Positions 1-6,618 of a stretch of DNA of 11,711 nucleotides are shown piece after piece (position 1 is the first letter of the stretch; the number at the start of each line of letters is the position of its first letter). This DNA is from Bacteriovoracaceae bacterium. GTDB lineage: Bacteria; Bdellovibrionota; Bacteriovoracia; Bacteriovoracales; Bacteriovoracaceae. The position numbers and the translations under genes are program-made. A model generated the notes under the pieces. That model was not told the DNA's origin. It made no database searches and saw nothing but the letters and a program-made list of their open reading frames with translations. The DNA is taken from assembly GCA_023146355.1 (NCBI GenBank), contig JAGLCH010000380.1, forward strand, positions 1 to 11,711. The letters run 5' to 3'.

Positions 1-1
1 G

Positions 2-88
2 TCAGGTATTTCGATAACTAAGAGATATTTAGGACATTTGTCGTTAGATTCTCGAAATAAGGAGAGTAAAAGCTATGAACGATTTTAA
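2..88 (+). CDS. Possible C-terminal end of an unidentified protein (partial)
   Basis: A reading frame is open from the window edge to a TAA at 86-88 and encodes 28 residues, including the stretch YLGHLSLDS. An LGH followed by a tyrosine near the C-terminus is reminiscent of tyrosine recombinases. However, the histidine-to-tyrosine spacing here is about 13 residues, against about 9 in XerC/XerD, so that identity is weak. The frame would end inside the micro-ORF at 75-110 and supply its ribosome binding site. The other two forward frames stop within 25 bases, which favours this one only slightly. The call rests on an open frame at an edge and could be chance. Confidence 0.3.
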   Translation, partial: SGISITKRYLGHLSLDSRNKESKSYERF

Positions 89-110
89 ATTCTTATTTAA
101 TTCATTTTAA
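75..110 (+). CDS. Phenylalanine-rich 11-codon micro-ORF upstream of the purine permease
   Basis: ATG at 75 is preceded by AAGGAGAG (59-66) with an 8-base spacer. It opens an 11-residue frame, MNDFKFLFNSF, ending in TAA at 108-110; four residues are Phe. It lies 49 bases before the permease start. It could be a leader peptide, a fortuitous site inside the end of an upstream gene, or nothing. I see no attenuator-type pair of alternative hairpins between it and the permease, so a regulatory role is not supported beyond its position and good ribosome binding site. Confidence 0.25.
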   Translation: MNDFKFLFNSF

Positions 111-159
111 AGCCGAAGCGTTTAGAGCTAATTTATTCATTTATTAATAGGAGATTTTT

Positions 160-1572
160 ATGAGTGATTCTAGAGAACTCAATATGGGTCAGGCAAAAGT
201 TGCTGAAAATCAATTTGCTACAGATCTTATTTATGAGCTTGATGATAGGCCACCTGTAGTTCCCGCATTTTTTGCAGCACTACAGCACGTTCTTTCTATA
301 TTTTTGAGTATTATTGCCCCACCACTTATCATCTGTGGTGCACTAGGCGTCAATATTCAAACCACGAGTTACATCGTCAGTATGTCTCTATTTATTTCTG
401 GAATTGCTACTTTTATTCAGGCCAGAAAGGTTGGACCTATCGGTTCTGGTCTTTTAAGTATTCAAGGAACAAGCTTTTCATTTCTAGGACCGATTATTGG
501 AGCAGGACTGGCCGCAATAAAAGGTGGCTCAAGTCCTGAACAAGCACTCGGCATTATCTTTGGTGTTTGCGCTGTTGGGTCCTTTATTGAAATGTTCATC
601 AGTCGGTTTTTTAATCTCGCAAGACGCTTGTTTACACCACTAGTTACAGGAACAGTTGTCACCCTGATCGGAATGACTTTAATTAAGGTTGGAATGATTA
701 GTATGGGCGGTGGATTTGCTGCAAAAAAGAATGGGACATTTGGTTCATGGGAGAATCTCATGATCGCTTTCATCACTATGGGTACTATCCTCATCTTCAA
801 TAACTCTAAGAATAAATATCTCAGAATGGGATCAATTTTTATTGGGATTATTGTTGGATACGTAATAAGTATCTGTATGGGAATGGTAAACTTCTCTGAG
901 TTAAGTCAGCTCGGTATTGTATCAATTCCAATGCCATTCAAATTTGGAATTGGATTTTCCTGGGCCGCATTTATCCCTATTGCTTTTGTATATCTCATCA
1001 CTGCTGTCGAATCTATTGGCGATCTGACTGCAACCTCAGCAGTTTCAAAGCAACCAGTTAAAGGAGAGGCATACATTAAAAGAATTAAGGGGGGAGTTCT
1101 CGGAGATGGAGTTAACTCATTAATTGCTTCTATTTTTAATACTTTTCCAAATACAACATTTTCACAGAATAACGGTGTCATTCAGTTAACAGGTGTTGCT
1201 TCTCGTTATGTTGGTTACTATATTGCTGGAATTCTAGTCGTAATTGGATTTTTTCCAGTGATCGGTGGGATATTTAAGCTTCTTCCGCAAGCTGTTCTTG
1301 GTGGAGCAACTATTATTATGTTCGGGACAATTGCAACCAGTGGTATTCGTATTATTACATCAGAAAAAATTGATAAGCGCGGGGTTTTAATTCTTGCAAC
1401 TTCATTTGCTCTTGGTCTTGGAGTATCATACGTTCCAGAGATTTTAGTAAACTTCCCGCCAACAGCAAAAAGTATTCTTTCATCAGGTTTCACAACTGGT
1501 GGTCTTACTGCGATGATTTTGAATATTATTATTCCAAATAAAAAGTACAAAACTGAGAGACTTGAGTCATAG
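160..1572 (+). CDS. xanP: NCS2-family xanthine (purine) permease, XanP/XanQ-like
   Basis: This inner-membrane symporter is predicted to import xanthine or a related purine with protons. Its 470 residues match the size of E. coli XanP/XanQ, with many hydrophobic segments expected to form the 14-helix NCS2 fold. Visible family features include QH in TM1 (H43), the TM8 segment AVESIGD with E284 and D288, GGVLGDG with D316, and the NCS2 signature QNNGVIQLTG at 336-345 (Q336, N337). All sit at a constant +12 offset from the XanQ residues known to matter (H31, E272, D276, D304, Q324, N325). The N-terminal LIYELDDRPP and the NTFPN segment resemble XanP more than XanQ. Start ATG 160 follows AGGAGA with a 5-base spacer. 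No purine riboswitch is visible upstream. Exact substrate (xanthine versus uric acid) is inferred. Confidence 0.93.
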   Translation: MSDSRELNMGQAKVAENQFATDLIYELDDRPPVVPAFFAALQHVLSIFLSIIAPPLIICGALGVNIQTTSYIVSMSLFISGIATFIQARKVGPIGSGLLSIQGTSFSFLGPIIGAGLAAIKGGSSPEQALGIIFGVCAVGSFIEMFISRFFNLARRLFTPLVTGTVVTLIGMTLIKVGMISMGGGFAAKKNGTFGSWENLMIAFITMGTILIFNNSKNKYLRMGSIFIGIIVGYVISICMGMVNFSELSQLGIVSIPMPFKFGIGFSWAAFIPIAFVYLITAVESIGDLTATSAVSKQPVKGEAYIKRIKGGVLGDGVNSLIASIFNTFPNTTFSQNNGVIQLTGVASRYVGYYIAGILVVIGFFPVIGGIFKLLPQAVLGGATIIMFGTIATSGIRIITSEKIDKRGVLILATSFALGLGVSYVPEILVNFPPTAKSILSSGFTTGGLTAMILNIIIPNKKYKTERLES

Positions 1573-1602
1573 AAAAAAAAGATGTAAAGTCGATTACTAA
1601 AT

Positions 1603-1631
1603 AGGGCCGCTTTTGTGGCCCTCTTCATTTC
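1603..1631 (+). terminator. Intrinsic terminator after the purine permease
   Basis: Stem AGGGCC (1603-1608) pairs with GGCCCT (1617-1622) around an 8-base loop, followed by a T-rich but interrupted tract (CTTCATTTCTTT). It sits between the permease stop and the ribosome binding site of the next gene, so yceF may be partly read through or have a promoter nearby. Confidence 0.65.
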
Positions 1632-1643
1632 TTTGGTGGAAAT

Positions 1644-2225
1644 ATGACTCAGAAAATTATTCTTGCTAGTACTTCGAAATATCGCAAAGAGTTGCTTTTA
1701 CGACTTAATATTTTGTTTGACTGTGTTGCTCCTGAAGTTGATGAAGATGCGTTCAAAGAGCTTGAAGAGTCTCCTGTTGATTTGGCAGAAAAGTTGGCGG
1801 CCGAGAAAGCGAGAGCAGTATCAATCAAGTACCCTGATGCTATCGTTATTGGGGGAGATCAGGTTGCTACAATTGATGGTGAAATCTTGGGTAAACCTGG
1901 AACTCCCGAAAATGCAAAGATACAGCTTACAAAGCTTTCAGGGAATGAGCATGTACTTGTAACATCAATATGCATTCGCCTTGGCGAGCGTGAAGTTATT
2001 TACACAGATCGAACTTTCATGAGAATGCGAGAGCTGTCTGCTGATGAAATTGACCGCTACATTAATCATGATTCTCCACTAGACTGCGCTGGTTCTTATA
2101 AACTTGAAAGTTTGGGTATTTCTCTTTTTAAAAAAATTGAAGGAATTGATCACACTGCAATACAAGGACTTCCTTTGATGAAGGTTGCAGAGCTTCTCAA
2201 ACAATTTGGAATTGCAGTCCCTTAG
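1644..2225 (+). CDS. yceF: Maf family nucleotide pyrophosphatase, YceF (m7GTP) subgroup
   Basis: Cytoplasmic house-cleaning enzyme of the Maf/HAM1 fold, 193 residues, normal for the family. It is predicted to hydrolyse a modified nucleoside triphosphate (7-methyl-GTP in E. coli YceF) to the monophosphate and pyrophosphate. Visible motifs are the N-terminal phosphate loop ASTSKYRKELL (R14), CVAPEVDE at 27-34, GGDQ at 70-73 (catalytic D72, with Q73 typical of the YceF rather than the dTTPase YhdE subgroup), GKP at 83-85, CAGSYKLE at 148-155 and IQGLPL at 173-178. These closely resemble E. coli YceF (SDQ, CAGSFKSE, VGLPL). ATG 1644 is preceded by GGTGGA with a short spacer. Its TAG stop overlaps the stop of the convergent DUF2971 gene. 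The substrate is inferred from subgroup motifs. Confidence 0.92.
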   Translation: MTQKIILASTSKYRKELLLRLNILFDCVAPEVDEDAFKELEESPVDLAEKLAAEKARAVSIKYPDAIVIGGDQVATIDGEILGKPGTPENAKIQLTKLSGNEHVLVTSICIRLGEREVIYTDRTFMRMRELSADEIDRYINHDSPLDCAGSYKLESLGISLFKKIEGIDHTAIQGLPLMKVAELLKQFGIAVP

Positions 2226-2971
2226 TTTTTCTTCCTATCATAGAGGTTAGATCGGTAGCAGTTAATATTGTTGTAACCAAATTGATCGATCATTCCTTTA
2301 ACAACTCGAACAAACCAATCATCTGCCATCGGCGATATAACAATCGAATCAAGTAGGGCCAAAGGGCATATTGTAACTGTTCTTCCGGTATCGCCCTTAA
2401 AAGGGTTATTAGGTTCCTTTTGTTCCTTAATAAAGGCCCTAACCTCGTTCTCATGCTTAAATACATCGCGTTTGTAGAGGATTGGAACTCCTAGTCCTCG
2501 GCTATCGATAAATTTAGTTTTTTGGGGAGAGTCAAAGTCAACATAATCAATTGCTCCAATATATACAGACCAGCCAGAATCGCTGACACCGTCTTTGAGT
2601 TTTCCAATTGTACTTTTAAGAGCAATTCCAAACTCTTGATTTGAGTAAAGCTTCCAGAAGGGCTCAGACTCAGAGTTATTCATATGCCAGCAAGAAACTG
2701 CAAACTTCTTTCGCTGTTTTTGTGACTGGTCGAAGAAGTTAATGATTTTTTCAATATGCTGATCATCACTACTTACATGGGATTTCCAGAATGATCGGTC
2801 GTGGTAGTAGTTTGGCCAAGCGCCCTCCCATGGATCATCAAAACAGTCTGATCGAGTAAAAAAAAGCTTCTGGTGGACCAGAATTGAGCAGAATTCTGGA
2901 AAATTCATGAAGTGCCATATAACAGTATCGTCGTCTGGTGTTTCGTAGTTTGAGTTTTCAATATATGGCAT
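2222..2971 (-). CDS. DUF2971 domain protein, function unknown
   Basis: A 249-residue cytoplasmic protein without signal peptide or membrane helix. It shows the DUF2971 pattern: an N-terminal W-H-F-M motif (19-22), KLFFTRSDCFDDPWEG at 35-50 with conserved R40, D45, D46, P47 and E49, SCWHMNN at 93-99 followed by SEPFW, and a late HENEVR motif. Members are common in accessory regions, but no biochemical activity is established as far as I know. ATG 2971 was chosen over a longer frame beginning TTG at 3016, because AAAGGGA lies 6 bases before the ATG and the conserved domain begins soon after. It is divergent from the alcohol dehydrogenase (92 bases between starts) and convergent with yceF. I see no confident promoter or terminator for it. 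Confidence 0.88.
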   Translation of the reverse strand: MPYIENSNYETPDDDTVIWHFMNFPEFCSILVHQKLFFTRSDCFDDPWEGAWPNYYHDRSFWKSHVSSDDQHIEKIINFFDQSQKQRKKFAVSCWHMNNSESEPFWKLYSNQEFGIALKSTIGKLKDGVSDSGWSVYIGAIDYVDFDSPQKTKFIDSRGLGVPILYKRDVFKHENEVRAFIKEQKEPNNPFKGDTGRTVTICPLALLDSIVISPMADDWFVRVVKGMIDQFGYNNINCYRSNLYDRKKN

Positions 2972-2977
2972 AGATGA

Positions 2978-2984
2978 TCCCTTT
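2978..2984 (-). promoter_or_regulatory. Ribosome binding site deciding the DUF2971 start
   Basis: Read on the minus strand this is AAAGGGA, 6 bases before ATG 2971. It supports that start over the TTG at 3014-3016. Confidence 0.7.
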
Positions 2985-3004
2985 AATTCCTTTAAAATAT
3001 TCTT

Positions 3005-3032
3005 CGGACAATTCAACTCTTTCGTTTATAAT
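3005..3032 (+). promoter_or_regulatory. Candidate sigma70-type promoter for the alcohol dehydrogenase
   Basis: CGGACA (3005-3010, 4/6 to TTGACA), a 16-base spacer and a perfect TATAAT (3027-3032). Transcription would start near 3039, about 25 bases before the ATG. It lies in the divergent intergenic region shared with DUF2971. Confidence 0.5.
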
Positions 3033-3063
3033 TATTTGTAAACACTTTGGAGAGCATCAAAAA

Positions 3064-4236
3064 ATGAAAGATTTTACCTTCTGTATTCCCACTAAAATTA
3101 TTTTTGGCCAAGATAAGACAATAACAATTGGCAAGAACATCAAGAAATCTATAGGTGACCGCGTTCTTCTAGTATATGGCTCTGGTAGTATCCATGAAAA
3201 TGGTATTTACGAACGAGTTATAAATTCCTTAAAGGAAGCTGGTGTTGAGTGGGTTGAGTTTAAAGGTATTCGCTCTAATCCGGTTTTGAGCAAGGTAAAA
3301 GAGGGAATCGAGCTATTTACTAAGGAAAATCTAGACGGAGTATTGGCCATCGGTGGTGGTAGTGTTATCGATTCGGCCAAGACAATTGCTGCAGGAGCAC
3401 AATTTGAAGGTGATATCTGGGATTGCTTTATTGGAAAGCAGACTATTAAAAGTGCTGCGCCAATTGCTGTTGTTTTAACCATGGCAGCTACTGCCTCCGA
3501 AATGAATCCAACTGCAGTCATTACAAATGAGGTGAATCAGGCCAAGCTGAGTATCACATCTCCGGCGTTGTATCCTAAGTTTTCAATTTTAGATCCAATT
3601 AATACATTCTCTGCGCCAATAAATTATTCAATGTACGGTGCAGTTGATGCTATCTCCCACCTTCTCGAGGGATATTTTAATACCAATGCCTTTCAGTTAC
3701 CTATTCAGCACACCATGTCTGAGGGGTTAGTCCGTAACATTATTTCAAGTGCCAATGTTATTTATCGGCGGCCAGATGATTACAAAGCTCGCGCTGAAGT
3801 AATGTGGGCGGCGTGCTTGGCATTTAATGGTATTACCATTGCCGGTACTGGTGGAAGTACTTATCCCATGCATATGATTGAACACTCTTTAAGTGCTATC
3901 TATGACGTTCCCCACGGTGCTGGCCTGGCGATTATTGTACCCGCATGGCTTAAATTTAATTTGAATTCAATGTGTGAAAAAATCGCGCAATTCTCGCGCT
4001 ACGTATTTATACTTAATATTGAAGACGATTACGATGCAGCAATCGAGGGAATTGAAAGGCTAGAGCAATGGTTTAAGTCAATTGGATGTCCTGTAAGGCT
4101 ACAGGATGTTCATATCCCCGTGACAGAGCATGAAATGATCGCAACCAACGCACTTGTCATTGCGAAACAGTGGGGAATGAAGAATTATTCTCAAGAGGTT
4201 ATCGAACGGATTTTAATGATTGCAGCAGCAGAATAA
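3064..4236 (+). CDS. Iron-containing alcohol dehydrogenase (YqhD/butanol dehydrogenase type)
   Basis: Cytoplasmic NAD(P)H-dependent oxidoreductase that interconverts aldehydes or ketones and alcohols; 390 residues, the usual length. The Rossmann-like N-terminal half carries the cofactor motif GGGSVIDSAK at 97-106. The all-helical C-terminal half carries the metal ligands D195 and H199 (VDAISH), H270 (MHMIEH) and H284 (VPHGAG), with the 4- and 14-residue spacings seen in YqhD (D194, H198, H267, H281). ATG 3064 was preferred over an upstream in-frame ATG at 2974: GGAG at 3049-3052 precedes it, the protein then begins with the family-typical FTFCIPTKIIFG, and the promoter -10 box lies between the two candidates. 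Similarity to YqhD-type members suggests NADPH and broad aldehyde reduction, which is inference. No terminator is evident downstream. Confidence 0.93.
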   Translation: MKDFTFCIPTKIIFGQDKTITIGKNIKKSIGDRVLLVYGSGSIHENGIYERVINSLKEAGVEWVEFKGIRSNPVLSKVKEGIELFTKENLDGVLAIGGGSVIDSAKTIAAGAQFEGDIWDCFIGKQTIKSAAPIAVVLTMAATASEMNPTAVITNEVNQAKLSITSPALYPKFSILDPINTFSAPINYSMYGAVDAISHLLEGYFNTNAFQLPIQHTMSEGLVRNIISSANVIYRRPDDYKARAEVMWAACLAFNGITIAGTGGSTYPMHMIEHSLSAIYDVPHGAGLAIIVPAWLKFNLNSMCEKIAQFSRYVFILNIEDDYDAAIEGIERLEQWFKSIGCPVRLQDVHIPVTEHEMIATNALVIAKQWGMKNYSQEVIERILMIAAAE

Positions 4237-4293
4237 TTAAATGGTTTTGTCTGTTTATTCTCCCTAAACTTTCCGCGTCGTGACACTTAAGCT

Positions 4294-4322
4294 TTGACCA
4301 TGTAAAACCGAATAGATATAGT
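4294..4322 (+). promoter_or_regulatory. Strong sigma70-type promoter for the enolase-like gene
   Basis: TTGACC (4294-4299, 5/6), a 17-base spacer and TATAGT (4317-4322, 5/6). Transcription would begin near 4330 and leave a roughly 70-base leader before ATG 4400. This is the closest match to consensus in the window and suggests high constitutive expression. Confidence 0.7.
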
Positions 4323-4399
4323 CTTTTAAGTCGATATTTTTTTACCGATTAATATAGCACAAATTAAAAACAACATAAGTTTTACTTAAAGAGGTAATT

Positions 4400-5917
4400 A
4401 TGGCGAAAGAAACAATTGTAAGTAATTTTAAACTAATTGGTAGAGAGACTCTCTCTTCTTATGCAGCATTCACACTTGAAGGTGAGATGACAGCTAAGGC
4501 CAAGCGTGGAAAAGATTCATGGACTCTTACAGAGAGAAATGGTGTTGCTAAGGGAACATCTGATGGAGAAGCGGAAGCAATCTACATCCCTAATGCTAAG
4601 GCGATCAAATCTATCGAGAAGAACATTGTTCCTCTACTTCCAAAGAAAGTTATTATCAAAAAGCCACAGGACATCCTAGATGCTGTTGCAAAATTTGATA
4701 AGGTACTTGTTGAGAAAGCTGGTGTGAACAAGAAAAAGTGGGGCGGAAATGCTTGTCTTGCTGCTTCAACTTGTCTATTCCAAACTCTTTTAAAAGCTTC
4801 CGGATACGAAGCTTGGGAAATTTTCCTAACTAAGAAAACAAAAACATTCTTCTTCCCTAACATCGGTTTCAACATGGTGTGTGGTGGATCACATGTTCCT
4901 GGAACAAAGCAAGACATTCAAGAGATGTTCTTCTTTGCAATGAAAGAAAAGTCTGTAAAAGACGTTTTTTCAACAGGGATTAAGTTCTTCAAGCAGTTCG
5001 AAAAAAACCTCGTTCGCGATAAGAAATCTACAGGAACTGCAAAAGAAAGAGGATTTGTATTCCCAGTTAAGGATAACTTCGAAGGTATTGATAGAATCAA
5101 AGAAGTTGCTACTCAGCTTGGACTAAAAAATGCTGACTACGCGATTGGAACAGATAATGCGTTCTCTGAAATTCAAAAAACTGAAGAACTTAGAAAAGCA
5201 AATAAATATAACATGAGCTTCTCTGGTAAAGGGATCAAGACTCGTGAACAGCTTATCAAGTTCAACGCTTCTGTTGTTGAGAAAGCGGCTAACTTTGTAA
5301 CTATGGAAGATCCAGGTTCAGAGCACGACGTAATCGCACACAAAATGATGACTGCACAGTATGGTGACAGAGTTCAGGTTGTTGTTGATGATGCTGCTGT
5401 TACTCAGATGCGTTTTATTATCCCATTTCTTGCTGCTCCTAACAGAGAAGACAGAGCGGGTAACTCAATTCTTATCAAGCTTAACCAAGCTGGTACTTTC
5501 ACTGAGACACGTCTTGCTGCAGAAATCACAATGGGACTTGCTGATCCTAAACTTGTTAAGGAATTCCTTGATGCAAGAAAAGACACTAAGTATGTAATGG
5601 CAGAACTTAAGAAAGTTGGTGTTAACTCTCTTGAAGAAGCTCTTGAGAACATCAAGAAAAACGAATTTACAGCGTTTTTCTCACACCGTTCAACTGAAGG
5701 TTCTTCAGAATTTCTACCATACATGCCACTAATGTACGGAACACTTACAAACAAGCTTTGGTTCAAAGCTGGTGCTCCAAATGGCGAAAGAAATCTACAA
5801 AACTATAACCCAATGATCAGAGCAGAAGAGCAGATCAGAGCACGTGGAATTAAAACAGCAATTCCTGGCTTTGAAGGTCTTCCTCCAGAAGTTAAGATCA
5901 AAGGTTTGAGAAAGTAA
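4400..5917 (+). CDS. Highly divergent enolase-like protein (505 residues)
   Basis: The C-terminal two-thirds reads as an enolase barrel. GGSH at 162-165 (H165) and DIQE at 172-175 (E175) are present, and KERGF at 215-219 aligns with GDEGGF, keeping E216. D252, E303 (MEDP) and D330/D331 (VVDDAAVT) match the Mg ligands. NSILIKLNQAGTFTET at 355-370 holds the base lysine K360, SHRS at 428-431 holds H429, and K456 matches the phosphate-binding KTG lysine. So nearly every catalytic position survives. The N-terminal domain is eroded: RETLSSYAAFTLEG stands for REILDSRGNPTVEV, and the mobile SGAST loop is not recognisable. Between TET and SHRS there are about 57 residues where normal enolases have roughly 20, giving an insertion near 379-415. 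Enolases are about 430 residues. It could be the cell's only enolase, a paralogue with another substrate, or a structural relative. ATG 4400 follows AGAGGT. Confidence 0.85.
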   Translation: MAKETIVSNFKLIGRETLSSYAAFTLEGEMTAKAKRGKDSWTLTERNGVAKGTSDGEAEAIYIPNAKAIKSIEKNIVPLLPKKVIIKKPQDILDAVAKFDKVLVEKAGVNKKKWGGNACLAASTCLFQTLLKASGYEAWEIFLTKKTKTFFFPNIGFNMVCGGSHVPGTKQDIQEMFFFAMKEKSVKDVFSTGIKFFKQFEKNLVRDKKSTGTAKERGFVFPVKDNFEGIDRIKEVATQLGLKNADYAIGTDNAFSEIQKTEELRKANKYNMSFSGKGIKTREQLIKFNASVVEKAANFVTMEDPGSEHDVIAHKMMTAQYGDRVQVVVDDAAVTQMRFIIPFLAAPNREDRAGNSILIKLNQAGTFTETRLAAEITMGLADPKLVKEFLDARKDTKYVMAELKKVGVNSLEEALENIKKNEFTAFFSHRSTEGSSEFLPYMPLMYGTLTNKLWFKAGAPNGERNLQNYNPMIRAEEQIRARGIKTAIPGFEGLPPEVKIKGLRK

Positions 5918-5945
5918 TTTCAAATTTCAATTTGATATAGCAATG

Positions 5946-5970
5946 GGCCTCCGATTAATCGGAGGCCTTT
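5946..5970 (+). terminator. Intrinsic terminator after the enolase-like gene
   Basis: A perfect 22-base palindrome (5946-5967, arms GGCCTCCGA/TCGGAGGCC around TTAA) followed by TTT. The stem is very stable and the T-tract short. Confidence 0.8.
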
Positions 5971-5990
5971 ATCGTAAAAGGGCAGGGTGC

Positions 5991-6020
5991 TCTACATATC
6001 AAAATTTTTTGTGCTATTAT
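5991..6020 (+). promoter_or_regulatory. Candidate extended -10 promoter for yqeY
   Basis: TGC-TATTAT (6012-6020) is an extended -10 element. TCTACA (5991-5996, 4/6) is a weak -35 at an 18-base spacing. The start would be near 6027, about 23 bases before the ATG. Confidence 0.5.
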
Positions 6021-6049
6021 TTTATTGAATTAAAATTAAGGGGATAAAT

Positions 6050-6469
6050 ATGAGTGATCTAAAGCAAAATGTAAGTGACCAGATTAAAGATGCGATGAGA
6101 GCAAAGGACAAGATTAGACTCAATGTTCTTCGCTACCTCAAAAAGCTTTTTATAGATAATGATGTTTCGACGAAACCGATACCTGAGATGGATATTGTTA
6201 TCTCTCATGCCAAAAAGACAAAAGATTCAATCTCGATGTATCCCGATGGAAGTGAGCAGCAAGAAGCGATTAAAGCTGAAATGAAGATCTTAGAAGAGTT
6301 TCTTCCTAAGCAGCTTACAGATGATGAAGTCAAAAAAATTGTTTCTGAGATTGTAGCAGGTTTAGAGAAACCAAATATGGGCGCTATTATGAAGGAACTC
6401 TCACCGAAAATAAAAGGGCAGTTTGACGGCAAGAAGGCAAACCAAATGGTTCAGGCCGCACTTAAGTAG
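6050..6469 (+). CDS. yqeY: GatB/YqeY family protein
   Basis: A 139-residue soluble, mostly helical protein of the YqeY family, related to the C-terminal tRNA-binding domain of the GatB amidotransferase subunit. Its precise role is unsettled; a tRNA-linked function is inferred from the GatB relationship. Family hallmarks are AMRAKDKIRLNVLR at 15-28, EMKILEEFLPKQL at 77-89 and the tail NMGAIMKELSPKIKGQFDGK at 109-128. Length is close to the usual 145-150. ATG 6050 has AAGGGGA upstream with a 5-base spacer. In many genomes yqeY sits beside rpsU, dnaG or rpoD; here it is alone, flanked by terminators on both sides, so it is a monocistronic unit. Confidence 0.92.
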   Translation: MSDLKQNVSDQIKDAMRAKDKIRLNVLRYLKKLFIDNDVSTKPIPEMDIVISHAKKTKDSISMYPDGSEQQEAIKAEMKILEEFLPKQLTDDEVKKIVSEIVAGLEKPNMGAIMKELSPKIKGQFDGKKANQMVQAALK

Positions 6470-6497
6470 TACGAGATTTCAAATACATATACATATT

Positions 6498-6522
6498 GAC
6501 CTTCTTTTTTAGAAGGTCTTTT
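6498..6522 (+). terminator. Intrinsic terminator after yqeY
   Basis: GACCTTCT (6498-6505) pairs perfectly with AGAAGGTC (6511-6518) around a 5-T loop, followed by TTTT. It is the only terminator in the window without a GGCC stem base. Confidence 0.85.
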
Positions 6523-6576
6523 CAATTTTAGGGGTAATAAGTTTAATTAATGGCCCATTGATCCGAATAGTAATGT

Positions 6577-6599
6577 GTTAGTGATAGAATATTACTAAC
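6577..6599. promoter_or_regulatory. Imperfect palindrome over the ndk promoter, candidate operator
   Basis: GTTAGTGAT (6577-6585), a 5-base spacer, and ATTACTAAC (6591-6599) form a 23-base inverted repeat with one mismatch. It covers an extended -10 element, TGA-TAGAAT (6582-6590), that would drive ndk 29 bases downstream. A repressor bound here would block the promoter. No protein in the window is an obvious candidate to bind it. Confidence 0.5.
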
Positions 6600-6618
6600 T
6601 TTTACAGAGAGGTTATAA

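Noticed and set aside
1..159. Purine riboswitch or attenuator before the purine permease
   Set aside because: None of the conserved purine-riboswitch core segments is present and no alternative hairpins or terminator stem can be drawn.
906..1181. Long minus-strand frame inside the permease gene
   Set aside because: It lies antisense to an unambiguous NCS2 gene and encodes no recognisable protein. Similar antisense frames under the enolase-like, peroxiredoxin and CBS genes were dismissed for the same reason.
3014..3016. TTG start giving a 264-residue DUF2971 protein
   Set aside because: No good ribosome binding site precedes it, whereas AAAGGGA sits 6 bases before ATG 2971.
2974..3063. N-terminal extension of the alcohol dehydrogenase by 30 residues
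   Set aside because: It would begin upstream of the candidate promoter, lacks a ribosome binding site, and the extra residues do not resemble the family, which starts like the 3064 product.
4237..4399. Terminator or small RNA after the alcohol dehydrogenase
   Set aside because: No stable hairpin with a T-tract was found. The only supported element in this gap is the promoter of the enolase-like gene; the inverted TCGATA/TACCGA at 4331-4348 is short and imperfect.
6558..6590. TTGATC as the -35 box for ndk
   Set aside because: The spacing to TAGAAT is 21 bases, too long; the extended -10 element is the better explanation.
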